From Aerococcus sanguinicola (GTDB lineage Bacteria; Bacillota; Bacilli; Lactobacillales; Aerococcaceae): a stretch of DNA of 64,000 nt. Position 1 is the first letter of the stretch. The number at the start of each line of letters is the position of its first letter. The notes beneath the pieces were generated by a model, which had not been told where the DNA came from, did no database searches, and was given only the letters and a program-made list of their open reading frames with translations. The DNA lies in NCBI RefSeq assembly GCF_001543145.1, contig NZ_CP014160.1:372001-436000 (forward strand), written 5' to 3'. Below are positions 1 to 9,167 of this stretch, one piece after another. Position numbers and translations under genes: made by a program.

Positions 1-1892
1 CGGGAGTGTCTGGAAGAACTGGAGCTGGATGAGGACCGGCTCTCCTCTTCTTCCTCTTCCTCGCCCTCGCCCGGATCGCTGTAAGGAATGGTGATGGTGT
101 GGGAGAACTGGACGGTGGCTGGTTTCTCAGGCCCTAGGGAAAGGACCACAGATAGGCTGTCACCGGCTTGGACCTTGGTCGAAGACGAAGGATTTTGACG
201 GATCACCCGGCCCGCTTCCACTTGGTTGGAATACTCACTGGAAGTGGTCAGGTTGAGGCCGATCGAATCCGCATAAGCCTGAACTTCGGACTGGGTCTTC
301 CCAGCCAAGTCTTGGAGGCTAAAGGTCTCCTTCCCCTTGCTGACCTTGAGTGTGACCGTGGTTCCTTTGACCTGGACTTCCTGGCCTGAGCCTGGGTCCT
401 GGTCCACCACATGGCCGGACTTGATCTGGTTATCATAGACCTCTTCCTTCTTCACCTTGAAGCCCTCTTCTTCCAGGTCGCGCTTGGCCTCATCAAAAGG
501 CTTGTCGCGGTAGTCCTTGAGGGTGACCTTCTTGGGACCGGTCGAGACATAGAGGTCAATCTCAGCATCCTCCTTGACCCGGCTGCTGGCTTCCGGATCG
601 GTCCGGGTCACCCGGCCATCCTGGACCTCTTCCGAACTTTCCTCCTGCTGGTCGCCTACCCGGAGGCCGGCTTCTTGAATCAGCTGGACGGCTTGGTCGG
701 GGGTCATCTTGGCCACATCGGGCACTCGGACCCTGGTCATGGCCGAATAAACGGTCACGGACAGAAGCAAGAGGACAACCAGGGCACTGGCCACTAACCA
801 GCGCGGCAGGGATTGGAGCTTGGCCCAGATGCCCTGGGACCGCATCTTTTCAGTCCGGTCCTCGGCTGGGTCTCCAGTCGCTTCTGATCGACTAGCTTCC
901 GGTACTTCCGCCTGGCTAGTAGAGGCTGTCCCAGCAGTCGCCCCGGCAGTGGGCAAAACCAGGGTCTGGTCCAGTTGGTCAGTCTCGGCTTGGGCGTCCA
1001 GGTCCGGCTTGGCCAGGATAATGGTCTCAGCCGCTAAGCCCGGCCCATTGACCAGGGGCACCTCCAGATTTTCGGCATCCAGGGCGGTCGCTAGGTCCTC
1101 GGCCATGTCCCGGCAGCTCTGGTAGCGGTCACTGGGGTCCTTGGCCGTAGCCTTGTAGATCACATTTTGGATGGAATTAGGGATATGGGGCCTTTCCGCG
1201 TCTAAGGCGGGCAGGTCCTCTTGGAAGTGCTTGAGGGCGATAGAAACCGCCGACTCCCCATCGAAGGGCACGTGGCCCGTCAGCATCTCGAAGGACACAA
1301 TCCCCAGGGAATAAATATCCGACTGGGCCGTAGCCAAGCTCCCCCGGGCCTGTTCCGGCGAGAGGTAGTGGACTGAGCCAATGATGGTGGAGGTTTGGGT
1401 AATGGACGTTTCCGTCGAAATAATGGCGATCCCAAAGTCCATGATTTTCACGGTTCCATCGGCCTTAACCATAATATTCTGTGGTTTGAGGTCGCGGTGG
1501 ACGATGCCGTGGTCGTGGGCGCACTGGACCCCGTCGAGGATCTGCAGCATGATGGCCTGGTAGGTCTGGGGCGAGATGGGGTGGTTGTCGCGGATATAAG
1601 TTTTTAAGTCCTTGCCGTCGACATACTCCATGACAATATAATTCTCCCGCTCCTTGTCCCCGATATCATAGACATCCACAATATTGGGATGGTCGAGTTC
1701 GGTAATGGACATGGCCTCGCGCCGAAAGCGGCGGATAGAGTCTGTTTCATCATCTAAATCTAAACGTAAAAATTTGATGGCAACTTGTCGCTCGAGGATG
1801 TGGTCAAAGGCCAGGTAAACATTGGCCATCCCACCGGAACCGATATGACTTAAGAGCTCATAACGCTCATCAATGAGCTGCCCGATTCGCAT
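1..1892 (-). CDS. prkC: PASTA-domain serine/threonine protein kinase (PrkC/Stk type), 3' end cut by window
   Basis: Membrane-anchored Hanks-type kinase that senses muropeptides or lipid II through extracellular PASTA domains and phosphorylates cell-wall and translation targets. The translation starts MRIGQLIDERYELLSHIGSG and carries the glycine loop (about residues 17-22), the VAIK lysine near 40, HRDLKPQN near 130, DFG near 152 and a SPEQARG segment. A hydrophobic span at about 364-384 is followed by three PASTA repeats and then an acidic, Ser-rich tail that runs off position 1. ATG at 1892 is chosen because GAGGGG lies 8 bases upstream; the start overlaps the end of prpC by 23 bases, which suggests translational coupling. 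No stop is seen, so the C-terminus is incomplete. Kinase and phosphatase side by side is the usual Firmicutes pair. Confidence 0.95.
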   Translation of the reverse strand, partial: MRIGQLIDERYELLSHIGSGGMANVYLAFDHILERQVAIKFLRLDLDDETDSIRRFRREAMSITELDHPNIVDVYDIGDKERENYIVMEYVDGKDLKTYIRDNHPISPQTYQAIMLQILDGVQCAHDHGIVHRDLKPQNIMVKADGTVKIMDFGIAIISTETSITQTSTIIGSVHYLSPEQARGSLATAQSDIYSLGIVSFEMLTGHVPFDGESAVSIALKHFQEDLPALDAERPHIPNSIQNVIYKATAKDPSDRYQSCRDMAEDLATALDAENLEVPLVNGPGLAAETIILAKPDLDAQAETDQLDQTLVLPTAGATAGTASTSQAEVPEASRSEATGDPAEDRTEKMRSQGIWAKLQSLPRWLVASALVVLLLLSVTVYSAMTRVRVPDVAKMTPDQAVQLIQEAGLRVGDQQEESSEEVQDGRVTRTDPEASSRVKEDAEIDLYVSTGPKKVTLKDYRDKPFDEAKRDLEEEGFKVKKEEVYDNQIKSGHVVDQDPGSGQEVQVKGTTVTLKVSKGKETFSLQDLAGKTQSEVQAYADSIGLNLTTSSEYSNQVEAGRVIRQNPSSSTKVQAGDSLSVVLSLGPEKPATVQFSHTITIPYSDPGEGEEEEEEESRSSSSSSSSRHS

Positions 1893-2631
1893 ACTCGTCG
1901 CTCCCCTCAATCCGTGCCAAAATCACTGAAATATTATCCTTACCCCCGGCTTGGTTGGCCGCTTCCACCAAACGTTGGATGGACTCGTCCAGGTGGGGGT
2001 AGTGGTCAATGATGGCTAGGATATCCTCATCCGCCAACATATCGCTCAAGCCATCTGAACAGAGGACAAAGACATCATCCGGATAGAGGTGGAGCCGGTC
2101 GATATCCACATAGAAGTCCGGCTTGACGCCCAGAGACTGGGTGATGATATTCTTCTGCGGATGGGCCTTGGCCTCCTCTTCCGAGATCATATTGAGGTCT
2201 AATAGCTCTTGGACATAGGAATGGTCCTTGGTAATCTGCTTGATGGCCCCGTCCCGGATCTGATAGGCCCGGCTGTCGCCGATATGGGCAATGGTCGCCT
2301 CCCGGTCCATCACGGCAATGGCCACCACGGTCGTTCCCATCCCTTCTAGGTCTTGGTATTGCTGGGACTTCTCGATCAAGCGGTCATTAGCATCTTGTAA
2401 GATCAACTGGAACCAGTCCTTGGCCCGCTGGTGGGTCATATCCACCGTCTCCTCCCAGGCCTTACCCACCTGGAAAAGGGCCATCTCACTAGCCACATCG
2501 CCCGCATTCTGCCCGCCCATGCCGTCACACAGGATCAGCAGAGCTTGGTCGGATTGGTTATAAAAGTCTCCCAGCTGGTCTTGGTTCTCCTTGCGCTGGA
2601 TGCCGATATCCGTTAACTTCGCTACTTCCAT
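1870..2631 (-). CDS. prpC: PP2C-family protein phosphatase (Stp/PrpC)
   Basis: Mn/Mg-dependent serine/threonine phosphatase that reverses the neighbouring PrkC kinase. The 253-residue protein has the PP2C metal motifs in order: an early Asp in the TDIGIQRKENQD segment, DGMGG near residue 37, GDSRAY in the middle, CSDGLSD, and a C-terminal GGKDNISVIL. Length matches bacterial single-domain PP2C enzymes (about 245-250). ATG at 2631 directly abuts the rsmB stop codon (2632-2634) and its 3' end overlaps prkC, so the three genes are probably co-transcribed and coupled. Nothing suggests inactivity. Confidence 0.95.
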   Translation of the reverse strand: MEVAKLTDIGIQRKENQDQLGDFYNQSDQALLILCDGMGGQNAGDVASEMALFQVGKAWEETVDMTHQRAKDWFQLILQDANDRLIEKSQQYQDLEGMGTTVVAIAVMDREATIAHIGDSRAYQIRDGAIKQITKDHSYVQELLDLNMISEEEAKAHPQKNIITQSLGVKPDFYVDIDRLHLYPDDVFVLCSDGLSDMLADEDILAIIDHYPHLDESIQRLVEAANQAGGKDNISVILARIEGSDEYANRAAH

Positions 2632-4041
2632 CTAATCACTTCCCTCTGTCTTCTTTCTAAAGTTGGCAATAAAAAAGCCATCGCTGGAATAATAATGGGG
2701 TAAGATTTCCAAACACCCCTGGGCTGTCTGGGCACGCTGGAGCGCCGGTTGTTTAACGGGTACGGCTTCGAGGGCCATCTCCGGATGGCGGTCGAGATAG
2801 GCGGCCACGACAGCTTGGTTCTCTTCTTCTGTTATTGTACAGGTACTATAGGTCAAAAGGCCAGACTTTTTCAAAAGAGGGGTCACTTCGTCTAAGATAG
2901 CCAGTTGGATGGACTGGAGGGCCGTCAAGTCCGCGGCCTCCTTGTGGTAGCGGGTGTCCGGCTTGCGGCGGAAAAGACCCACGCCCGAACAAGGGGCATC
3001 GACTAAGACCCGGTCCAGGCTCTCGGATGCAAAGTCTTGGCCCAAGTGGCGGGCATCCTGGCTGGCCACTTGGACCCGGTTCCGGAGCCCGGTCCGCTCC
3101 AAGTTCTCTTCGATCAAGGGCAGCTTATGGGCTTGGATATCATAGGCATAGACCTGGCCCTGGTCCCCTACCGCCTGGGCTAATTGGACCGTCTTCCCGC
3201 CCGGAGCCGCGCAAGCATCGAGGACCCGGTCACCAGGCTGGACGTTGAGGGCCTGGGCCGCCAGACTAGCTGACTCATCCTGGATGGTGATCAGCCCCTG
3301 CTTAAAGGCTTGGCTCTTGGCAGGATTGCCCTTGGTCACCCGGTAGCTGGCGCTATTAATGGGACTAGCCTCTAGGGCATAGCCCTCCCCTTCCAGGTCT
3401 CGGATAATGGCTGCCGCCCGGTCCGGATCCAGGATGCGGATCGCCGTCGCAGGGGCCTGGTTGAGGGAAGCCATCAAGTCCTCCGCTTCTTCGCCGAAGC
3501 GGTTCCTGAAGTAAGTCACCCAATAGCTGGGCAGGCTGTAGCGGAGAGACGCCGCCTCTAGCTCACTGGCCGCCTTTTCCTCAATAAAGCTTTCCAGCTT
3601 AGGATATTGGCGGAAGCTATTACGCAAGACCCCGTTAGCAAAGCGGCCCAGGCTGGCATTGCCCCGCTTCTTCGCAATCCGCACGGCTTCATTGACGATG
3701 GCGTGCTCGGGGATGGCATCCAGGTAATAATATTGATAATAGCTGAGAAGGATGACCTGCTTGAGCCATTTCTTCACCCGCTTAGGGCGTTTGACCATGT
3801 GGCTGAAGAGGGCCTCGAGCGGAATCTGATACTGGATGGTCCCATAGACTAGCTGGGTGTAGAGAGCCTGGTCGCGCGGAGCCACCGCCTGGTCCTGGAT
3901 GGTCTGGCTGACGACATGGTTGACATAGGCGCCCTCCTGGAAGACCGCCGTCAGACTTTCCATGGCCTGGTAGCGGGCAGACTGCTTGAGGGCCGGCTTA
4001 TTCGAATCGGTCGTTGACGTCAATGTGGCCAGCCCCCCCAT
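2632..4041 (-). CDS. rsmB: 16S rRNA (cytosine-967-C5)-methyltransferase RsmB
   Basis: SAM-dependent methyltransferase that modifies C967 of 16S rRNA. The N-terminal third is a NusB-like helical RNA-binding domain, followed by a Rossmann methyltransferase domain with VLDACAAPGGKT (SAM site), VDAPCSGVG and YSTCTI, which carry the two family cysteines. The open frame runs further upstream inside fmt, to 4125, which would make it longer than RsmB normally is. I chose ATG 4041 (469 residues); a TTG at 4023 preceded by a G-rich stretch is an alternative. Either start overlaps the 3' end of fmt, consistent with the conserved fmt-rsmB order. Confidence 0.93.
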   Translation of the reverse strand: MGGLATLTSTTDSNKPALKQSARYQAMESLTAVFQEGAYVNHVVSQTIQDQAVAPRDQALYTQLVYGTIQYQIPLEALFSHMVKRPKRVKKWLKQVILLSYYQYYYLDAIPEHAIVNEAVRIAKKRGNASLGRFANGVLRNSFRQYPKLESFIEEKAASELEAASLRYSLPSYWVTYFRNRFGEEAEDLMASLNQAPATAIRILDPDRAAAIIRDLEGEGYALEASPINSASYRVTKGNPAKSQAFKQGLITIQDESASLAAQALNVQPGDRVLDACAAPGGKTVQLAQAVGDQGQVYAYDIQAHKLPLIEENLERTGLRNRVQVASQDARHLGQDFASESLDRVLVDAPCSGVGLFRRKPDTRYHKEAADLTALQSIQLAILDEVTPLLKKSGLLTYSTCTITEEENQAVVAAYLDRHPEMALEAVPVKQPALQRAQTAQGCLEILPHYYSSDGFFIANFRKKTEGSD

Positions 4042-4954
4042 TAATGAAACTTGCGCTATCCATCTGCTTCTTGCCATTGGGTTGGATCTCCAGGACATTG
4101 AGGACCTTGCCGTCCCCTGCCGCAATCAGGAATTGGGCCGGTTTCTTCTTGATCCCAACCACGGTTCCCGGCGCCTTGTCGGTCGTCTGGTCAGCTAAGA
4201 CCTCGGTCCGCCAGAACTTCCAGCGCTGGTCCTCATAGAGGGCATAGGCACCCGGCCAGGAGTTGAAGGCCCGGATCTTATTATGGATGGCCTGGGCAGG
4301 CTCCGTCCAGTCGATCCGCTCCTCAGCCTTCTTGATATTGGGCGCATAAGTGGCCTGGTCCTCATCTTGAGGGACCGCTTGTAAGTCCCCGGCAAAAAGG
4401 GCCGGCAGCTTGTCGATTAAGAGCTCAGCCCCCAGGTCAGCTAAGCGGTCAAACATTTCGGCTACTGTCACCTGGTCGTCGATTGGCGCCTTAGCCTGGG
4501 CTAAGATAGGCCCCGCGTCCATGGCAGGCACCATCCGCATCAGGCTGACGCCTGTCTCCTGGTCGCCCTTCCAGATGGCATAGTGGATGGGCGACCCACC
4601 CCGGTATTTAGGGAGGAGACTGGCATGGACATTGACCGCCCCGTACTTGGGCGCTTCCAGCAGGCTTTGGGGCAGGAATTGCCCGTAAGCCGCCGTCACC
4701 AAAAGATCCACCTCTGCTTGGTCAAAGAAGTCGGCAATTTCTTGGTCCGAGGCAATGTGTTCGGGCTGGAAGATTTTGAGCTCGTGGGCTAGGGCCACTT
4801 CCTTAACGGGTGTCGGGGTTAACCGGCGCTTGCGACCCACTGGACGGTCCGGCTGGGTCACAACTGCAACCACTTGGTAGTCGGGCTGGTCCAAGAGGGC
4901 TTGTAAACTTTTTACGGCAAAATCTGGGGTGCCCATAAAGACAATATTTTTCAT
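3998..4954 (-). CDS. fmt: Methionyl-tRNA formyltransferase
   Basis: Formylates initiator Met-tRNA using 10-formyl-tetrahydrofolate. The 318-residue protein opens with NIVFMGTPDFAV, the usual N-terminus, and has the formyl-THF-binding segment HASLLPKYRGGSPIH with the catalytic Asn/His/Asp set of the family expected around residues 105-145; the common GAAPI here reads GGSPI, a conservative change. The C-terminal OB-like domain is present with INGWPG-type residues (FNSWPGAY). A ribosome site AGGAGG precedes the ATG. It sits between priA and rsmB in the usual order; the def gene often found next to it is absent. Confidence 0.96.
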   Translation of the reverse strand: MKNIVFMGTPDFAVKSLQALLDQPDYQVVAVVTQPDRPVGRKRRLTPTPVKEVALAHELKIFQPEHIASDQEIADFFDQAEVDLLVTAAYGQFLPQSLLEAPKYGAVNVHASLLPKYRGGSPIHYAIWKGDQETGVSLMRMVPAMDAGPILAQAKAPIDDQVTVAEMFDRLADLGAELLIDKLPALFAGDLQAVPQDEDQATYAPNIKKAEERIDWTEPAQAIHNKIRAFNSWPGAYALYEDQRWKFWRTEVLADQTTDKAPGTVVGIKKKPAQFLIAAGDGKVLNVLEIQPNGKKQMDSASFINGGAGHIDVNDRFE

Positions 4955-4962
4955 AGTACCTC

Positions 4963-7377
4963 CTAAATAAACGTCATCGGTTCAACATCAATGGCAATAT
5001 AGACTTGTTTCTTGCTCCATTCCTGGGCCATGGCCTGGATCTCCTTGAAGGCCTGGTCCAAGCCGTCGAGCTGGCGGTATTGGAAGAGGAGCTGGAAATA
5101 ATAGCGGTTCTTGAGCCGGGCAATGGGGGCCTGGCTGGGACCGAGAAGCCGCGTGCCCTGGCCCTGGTCATAGGATCTGAGAAAGCGGGCTAACTGGTTC
5201 ATGGCCAGCTGGGCCTCCCGTTCGTCGAAGTGGGAGACCGTCAGGCGGATGGTGTAATAGTAAGGGGAATAGTGGTTCATCTTGCGGTAGGCCATCTCTT
5301 TTTGGTAGAAACGGTCGTAGTCCTGGGTCTGGGCCAGCTGGATGGCATAGTGGTCCGGGTTATAGGTCTGGATAAAGACCCGCCCTGTCAAGTCTCCCCG
5401 GCCGGCCCGTCCGCTGACCTGGGTGAGGAGCTGGAAAGTTTTCTCGCTGGACCGAAAGTCCGGCAGGTTGAGGGCCGTATCGGCGTTGATGACGCCCACC
5501 AGGGTAATATTGGGGAAGTCCAGCCCCTTGGCAATCATCTGGGTACCCAAGAGAATATCGGCCTCCCCAGTCTCCACCTTCTTCAAGAGCCGAGCCGTGC
5601 TCCCCTTGCGCCGGGTGGTGTCATTATCCATCCGCACCAGATTGGCCGTTGGAAAGAGCTCTTCAATCTCTTCTTGGACCCGCTCCGTCCCCGTCCCGAA
5701 GTCCCGCAGGTGCTGGTTCGAGCAGAGGGGACAGCGCTGGGGCAGGTGGATGGAATAGCCGCAGTAGTGACAGTCCAGCGACTTGGCGTGATAGTGGTAG
5801 GTCAGGCTTACATCGCAGTGCTCACACTTGAAGACATAGCCGCAGTCCCGGCACATCATATAGGCCGCATAACCGCGGCGGTTGAGCATGAGCGCCACTT
5901 GTTGGCCCTGGTTCAAGGTCTCCTGGATGGCATCCCGCAGCTTGCGGGAAAATTGATAGTAGTTCTTATGGCGGAATTCCTCGCGCATATCCACAATCTC
6001 CACCTGGGGCAGGGGCTTCTGGTTGGCCCGCTGGCGGATGGTCAAGAGCTGGTAGACCCCGTTCTGGGCCCGGGCCCGGGATTCCAGAGAAGGGGTCGCC
6101 GAACCCAAGACCAGGGGACAGTGGTGGTAGGCCGCCCGCCACTTGGCCAGGTCCCGGGCATGGTAGTGGGGTTGGTCGGCCTGCTTGTAACTGGTCTCAT
6201 GTTCCTCATCGATAATAATCAGCCCCAAATTCTCCAAGGGGGCAAAGATGGAGGACCGGGCCCCCACCACGACCTGGGCTTCTTGGCGCCTGATCCGCCG
6301 CCACTCATCGAATTGTTCCCCAACCGAAAGCTGGCTGTGGAGGACCGCCACCTGGTCGGCAAAGCGTCCCTTCAAGTGGCGGACCATCTGAGGGGTCAAG
6401 GCGATTTCAGGCACCAGGAGCAGGGCCTTTTGCCCCGCTTCAAGCGCCTTCTGGATGAGCTGGAGATAAACCTCCGTCTTCCCGCTCCCAGTCACCCCTT
6501 GGAGGAGGAAGACCTGGTCGGATTGGGCAGCCATGGCCTGGCTGACTTGGTCATAGGCCTGGGCCTGTTCGGGTAGGAGAGGCAGCGGCTCGGTCGCTTC
6601 AAAGTCGCTGTCAGCTAAAGGATCGCGGCGGACCTCCTGCTCGTAGACCTTGAGCCAGCCCTTGCGCTCCCCGGCCCGGACCGTCTGCATGCTGAGGTCA
6701 TAATCCTCCCTCAGCGTCCGGGTGGGCAGGGACTTGCCCTCGAGTTCCATAAGCAGTTCACAGAGGAGGACCTGCTTGTGGGCCGTTTTGGACAGGCCGG
6801 CATGGACTTCCTCTAAATCTTCCCGGTCCAGGAGGGGTTGGATCCAGTTTTCGGTTTTGACCCGCTTCTGGTCCTCCACCCGATATTCCAAGCTCAGCTT
6901 GCCCTGGTCCTTGAGCTTGAGCAAGTTTTTTAAATGGCCGTCCTGGTCAGCTTGGATCCAGGCATAGGCCTCCTTGTCGGCAAAATAATACTGGTGGTCG
7001 AGATAGGGCAAATTTTCCGTAGGGCGGAAGTACTTCTCATACTTGACCTTGAGCAGGCGCGGCAGCATGGCGTGGTAGCAGGTCACCAAGAAAGAAAAAT
7101 AATGGTCGGCCATATAGCGGCCCAGGTCCAGGAGTTCCTGGTTGAGGACGGGCACATCATCCAAGAGGCCGGTCAGGGGCCGGAGCTTCCCCTCATAATC
7201 GCTAGCGGCGACCAGGTCTAGGACATAGGCTTGGACTTCCCGGACACCAAAAGGCACCTCCACCCGCATGCCGGGCTGGACGAGGCCGGCCAGCTCTTCG
7301 GGGATGGCGTAGTCATAGGGCTGGTCGGTTTGTTGGGTTGGGACGTCTACAATGACACGTGCAATGGATTTGCTCAC
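4963..7377 (-). CDS. priA: Primosomal protein N' (replication restart helicase PriA)
   Basis: 3'-5' helicase that reloads the replisome at stalled forks and D-loops. The 804-residue protein has the N-terminal DNA-binding domain, Walker A GVTGSGKTE near residue 296, DEEH box near 389, and zinc-binding cysteine pairs between about 505 and 558 (CRDCGY, CEHCD, CHYCG, CPLC), followed by helicase motifs such as QMIAKGLDFPNITLV and SGRAGRG. Length matches Firmicutes PriA (about 800). It is second-last before fmt in the gmk operon; however, about 700 bp of repeats separate it from rpoZ upstream, so a local promoter is possible, though I could not pick a convincing one. Confidence 0.97.
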   Translation of the reverse strand: MSKSIARVIVDVPTQQTDQPYDYAIPEELAGLVQPGMRVEVPFGVREVQAYVLDLVAASDYEGKLRPLTGLLDDVPVLNQELLDLGRYMADHYFSFLVTCYHAMLPRLLKVKYEKYFRPTENLPYLDHQYYFADKEAYAWIQADQDGHLKNLLKLKDQGKLSLEYRVEDQKRVKTENWIQPLLDREDLEEVHAGLSKTAHKQVLLCELLMELEGKSLPTRTLREDYDLSMQTVRAGERKGWLKVYEQEVRRDPLADSDFEATEPLPLLPEQAQAYDQVSQAMAAQSDQVFLLQGVTGSGKTEVYLQLIQKALEAGQKALLLVPEIALTPQMVRHLKGRFADQVAVLHSQLSVGEQFDEWRRIRRQEAQVVVGARSSIFAPLENLGLIIIDEEHETSYKQADQPHYHARDLAKWRAAYHHCPLVLGSATPSLESRARAQNGVYQLLTIRQRANQKPLPQVEIVDMREEFRHKNYYQFSRKLRDAIQETLNQGQQVALMLNRRGYAAYMMCRDCGYVFKCEHCDVSLTYHYHAKSLDCHYCGYSIHLPQRCPLCSNQHLRDFGTGTERVQEEIEELFPTANLVRMDNDTTRRKGSTARLLKKVETGEADILLGTQMIAKGLDFPNITLVGVINADTALNLPDFRSSEKTFQLLTQVSGRAGRGDLTGRVFIQTYNPDHYAIQLAQTQDYDRFYQKEMAYRKMNHYSPYYYTIRLTVSHFDEREAQLAMNQLARFLRSYDQGQGTRLLGPSQAPIARLKNRYYFQLLFQYRQLDGLDQAFKEIQAMAQEWSKKQVYIAIDVEPMTFI

Positions 7378-7530
7378 AAAATCCTCCTCTCTTTAATTAC
7401 TCTTCTCTTCCATTTTAAACGATTCAAGGCCAGAAACAAATTTTTTCGTTGGGGAATTGATTTATTATGGGATAAAGAAAAAAGCCGGATCAAAACTCCA
7501 GCTTTTAAGAATCAAATTAAATAGTGCTTA

Positions 7531-7706
7531 TGAGCATCCGTTGCGCTTTTGAATTTGCCCCTTTAAGAGCCATGGCACCGGTTCGGGCCAAGGTCCCTCA
7601 CCTAGCAAGTCTCAAACGGTTCGTAAGGCTTACGCCAACGATCCGTAATTCGCTTCGCTTGCTTTTTCATGGCTAAGGGGCAACTTCAACGCTCCACTCC
7701 TGCTCA
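7531..7706 (-). repeat. 175-bp inverted-repeat element, copy 1
   Basis: Full copy in minus orientation, lying between rpoZ and priA. Ends read TGAGCAGGAGTGGAGC and, inverted, TGAGCATCCGTTGCGC. The inner arm word TTGCCCCTT is present on both arms, so the arms pair even though this word differs from other copies. Confidence 0.9.
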
Positions 7707-7844
7707 AATTAAAAATAGCCGGCAAAGTAAATACTGTTTGAACTTTAATGAGTAAGCAATACTAATTACCTTCTCTAGCTCTAGCTATTTTCAAAAATTG
7801 TTTAAAAATCGTGTTTAGCTCTCTATATTTGAGCTGGTACTAAA

Positions 7845-8037
7845 GCAAGCCACACTTGGGGCCTTCGATTGAAGGTTGAGTGCTGGCAAGACACACTCGA
7901 GGCCTCCGATTGCAGACTGAGCGTTGCCAAGCCACACTTGAGGCTCCTGATTGAAGCTTGAGCGTTGCCAAGCCACACTTGAGACACCTGATTGAAGCTT
8001 GAGCGTTGCCAAGCCACACTCGAGGCCTCTGTTTGGG
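7845..8037. repeat. 41-bp hairpin-type array (CCACAC family), 5 units
   Basis: The word CCACAC (once ACACAC) recurs at 7850, 7891, 7932, 7973 and 8014, exactly 41 bp apart. Intra-unit pairing is weak here except in the first unit, where CCTTC and GAAGG close a GATT loop. Right-arm word TGTGGCTTGG on the minus strand resembles the array at 25554-25792, so this may be a decayed member of that family. It lies just 3' of rpoZ. Confidence 0.85.
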
Positions 8038-8052
8038 AATTGAATCCTTGCA

Positions 8053-8081
8053 GAGGCTGGGCGCTAGCGCTCCCTCACACC
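8053..8081 (-). other. Partial 3'-gene element after rpoZ
   Basis: Directly after the rpoZ stop codon the minus strand reads GATA then GGGTGTGAGGGAGCGC, the constant 5' flank of the elements found after thiT, the GW protein gene and uvrB. Here it continues into a short GCGCTAGCGC palindrome and the rest of the element is missing. Confidence 0.7.
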
Positions 8082-8288
8082 CTATCTTAACGATTCTGGG
8101 TCGATAACTAGGTCGTTGGAGGTGATTTCTTCTAGGGCTTGGCCGACGTACTTGGGTGAGCGGTATTCGTTGAGCATGGGGTTGCGGTTGACTTGTAGGT
8201 CGTGGGCGCGTTTGGCGGATACGCTGCACAGGGAGTATTTGGAGTTTACTTTTTCGAGTAAGCGGTCAATGGATGGGTAGATAATCAT
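8082..8288 (-). CDS. rpoZ: DNA-directed RNA polymerase omega subunit
   Basis: Small subunit that helps fold and assemble the beta' subunit of RNA polymerase. The 68-residue protein begins [20 protein letters not shown] and contains the conserved KRAHDL segment followed by NEYRSPKYVGQALEEI, the hallmark of RpoZ/RpoK proteins in Firmicutes. Its ATG overlaps the last base of the gmk stop codon, the standard gmk-rpoZ arrangement, so translation is likely coupled. Immediately downstream lie a partial 3'-gene element and a hairpin array instead of coaBC. Confidence 0.95.
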   Translation of the reverse strand: MIIYPSIDRLLEKVNSKYSLCSVSAKRAHDLQVNRNPMLNEYRSPKYVGQALEEITSNDLVIDPESLR

Positions 8289-8920
8289 TAATTAGTCTCT
8301 CCTTCGTCTAAGTAATTCTCAACCACGTCATCGATGAAGCGGTCAACTTTGAGGTGTTCCGCTTGGATGATGGTTTGGATGTTTTCAACAGCTTTGGATA
8401 CGTCATCGTTTTCAACAACATAATCATACTGGGTCATTAATTGTAATTCGCCCCGGGCTTGTTCCATACGCTTGGCGATGACGTCAGGGGCATCGGTGCC
8501 GCGGTTGACGATCCGGGTTTCGAGTTCGCCCAAGTTTGGTGGCGCTAGGAAAATAAAGACCCCGTCCGGCATCCGGCGTTTCACCTGGAGGGCGCCTTGG
8601 ACTTCAATCTCCAAGAAGACGTCCTTCCCCTGCATAGTCATGTCTTCAATATAGGCCAAGGGGGTGCCGTAATAATTGCCCACGTATTCGGCATATTCTA
8701 ATAATTGTTCTTCTTCAATCATCTGCTCGAACTTGCTGCGGCTAACGAAGAAATAGTCCTGGCCATTCACTTCGCCCTGGCGCGCTTCCCGTGTTGTTGC
8801 TGAGACAGAATAGAAGAATTGGTTACGATCGTGGTCCGTATCGAACAAGGCTTTTCGCACGGTACCTTTTCCCACCCCAGAAGGGCCTGATAAAACAACT
8901 AATAATCCTTTTGATTTCAT
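8288..8920 (-). CDS. gmk: Guanylate kinase
   Basis: Phosphorylates GMP to GDP using ATP, a step in GTP and (p)ppGpp-linked purine metabolism. The 210-residue protein has the P-loop [10 protein letters not shown] at residues 10-19, the GMP-binding region with [17 protein letters not shown], and the lid region [15 protein letters not shown] then IFLAPP. Length is typical (about 205). AAAGGTG lies upstream of the ATG. It is the first gene of the minus-strand operon and is divergent from the SOS-type promoter of the YolD-like gene, 150 bases away. Confidence 0.97.
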   Translation of the reverse strand: MKSKGLLVVLSGPSGVGKGTVRKALFDTDHDRNQFFYSVSATTREARQGEVNGQDYFFVSRSKFEQMIEEEQLLEYAEYVGNYYGTPLAYIEDMTMQGKDVFLEIEVQGALQVKRRMPDGVFIFLAPPNLGELETRIVNRGTDAPDVIAKRMEQARGELQLMTQYDYVVENDDVSKAVENIQTIIQAEHLKVDRFIDDVVENYLDEGETN

Positions 8921-9069
8921 AGAACACCTTTCACCCTCTGAATTTATATAACAACTATAGTAACATAAATCTCAGCCTTTGACAGTAAGATTACAATTTT
9001 TTTATCATTCTGACCCGTCGCTGATCTGATAGGTCCATTATAACATGAATCAAATTTTTTGTTTTAATA

Positions 9070-9120
9070 TTGACAAGGGAACAAGCGTTCGATATACTAA
9101 GGGTACAGAACATCCGTTCC
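9070..9120 (+). promoter_or_regulatory. Sigma-A promoter overlapped by two LexA (SOS) boxes
   Basis: TTGACA at 9070-9075, a 17-bp spacer, then TATACT at 9093-9098. Two perfect GAAC-N4-GTTC half-site pairs lie at 9079-9090 (inside the spacer) and 9108-9119 (just past the expected start site). The Firmicutes LexA/DinR consensus is CGAACN4GTTCG. Repression of the downstream gene until DNA damage is inferred. Confidence 0.88.
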
Positions 9121-9167
9121 GGTATTTGCGATTATTCATGATAAAATTTCAGTAAAGGAGCCTTCAT

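Noticed and set aside
2632..4125. RsmB start at 4125
   Set aside because: It would overlap fmt by 128 bases and add residues not seen in the family; a later start is more likely.
5230..6576. Long open frame of 448 codons on the plus strand
   Set aside because: It lies wholly antisense to priA, which has all its motifs; the antisense translation is low-complexity (G, L, V, H) as expected from complementary codon bias.
7815..8229. Short overlapping frames in three frames with 41-bp repeated residues
   Set aside because: They arise from the hairpin array and the rpoZ region; repeated words in several frames show no coding preference.
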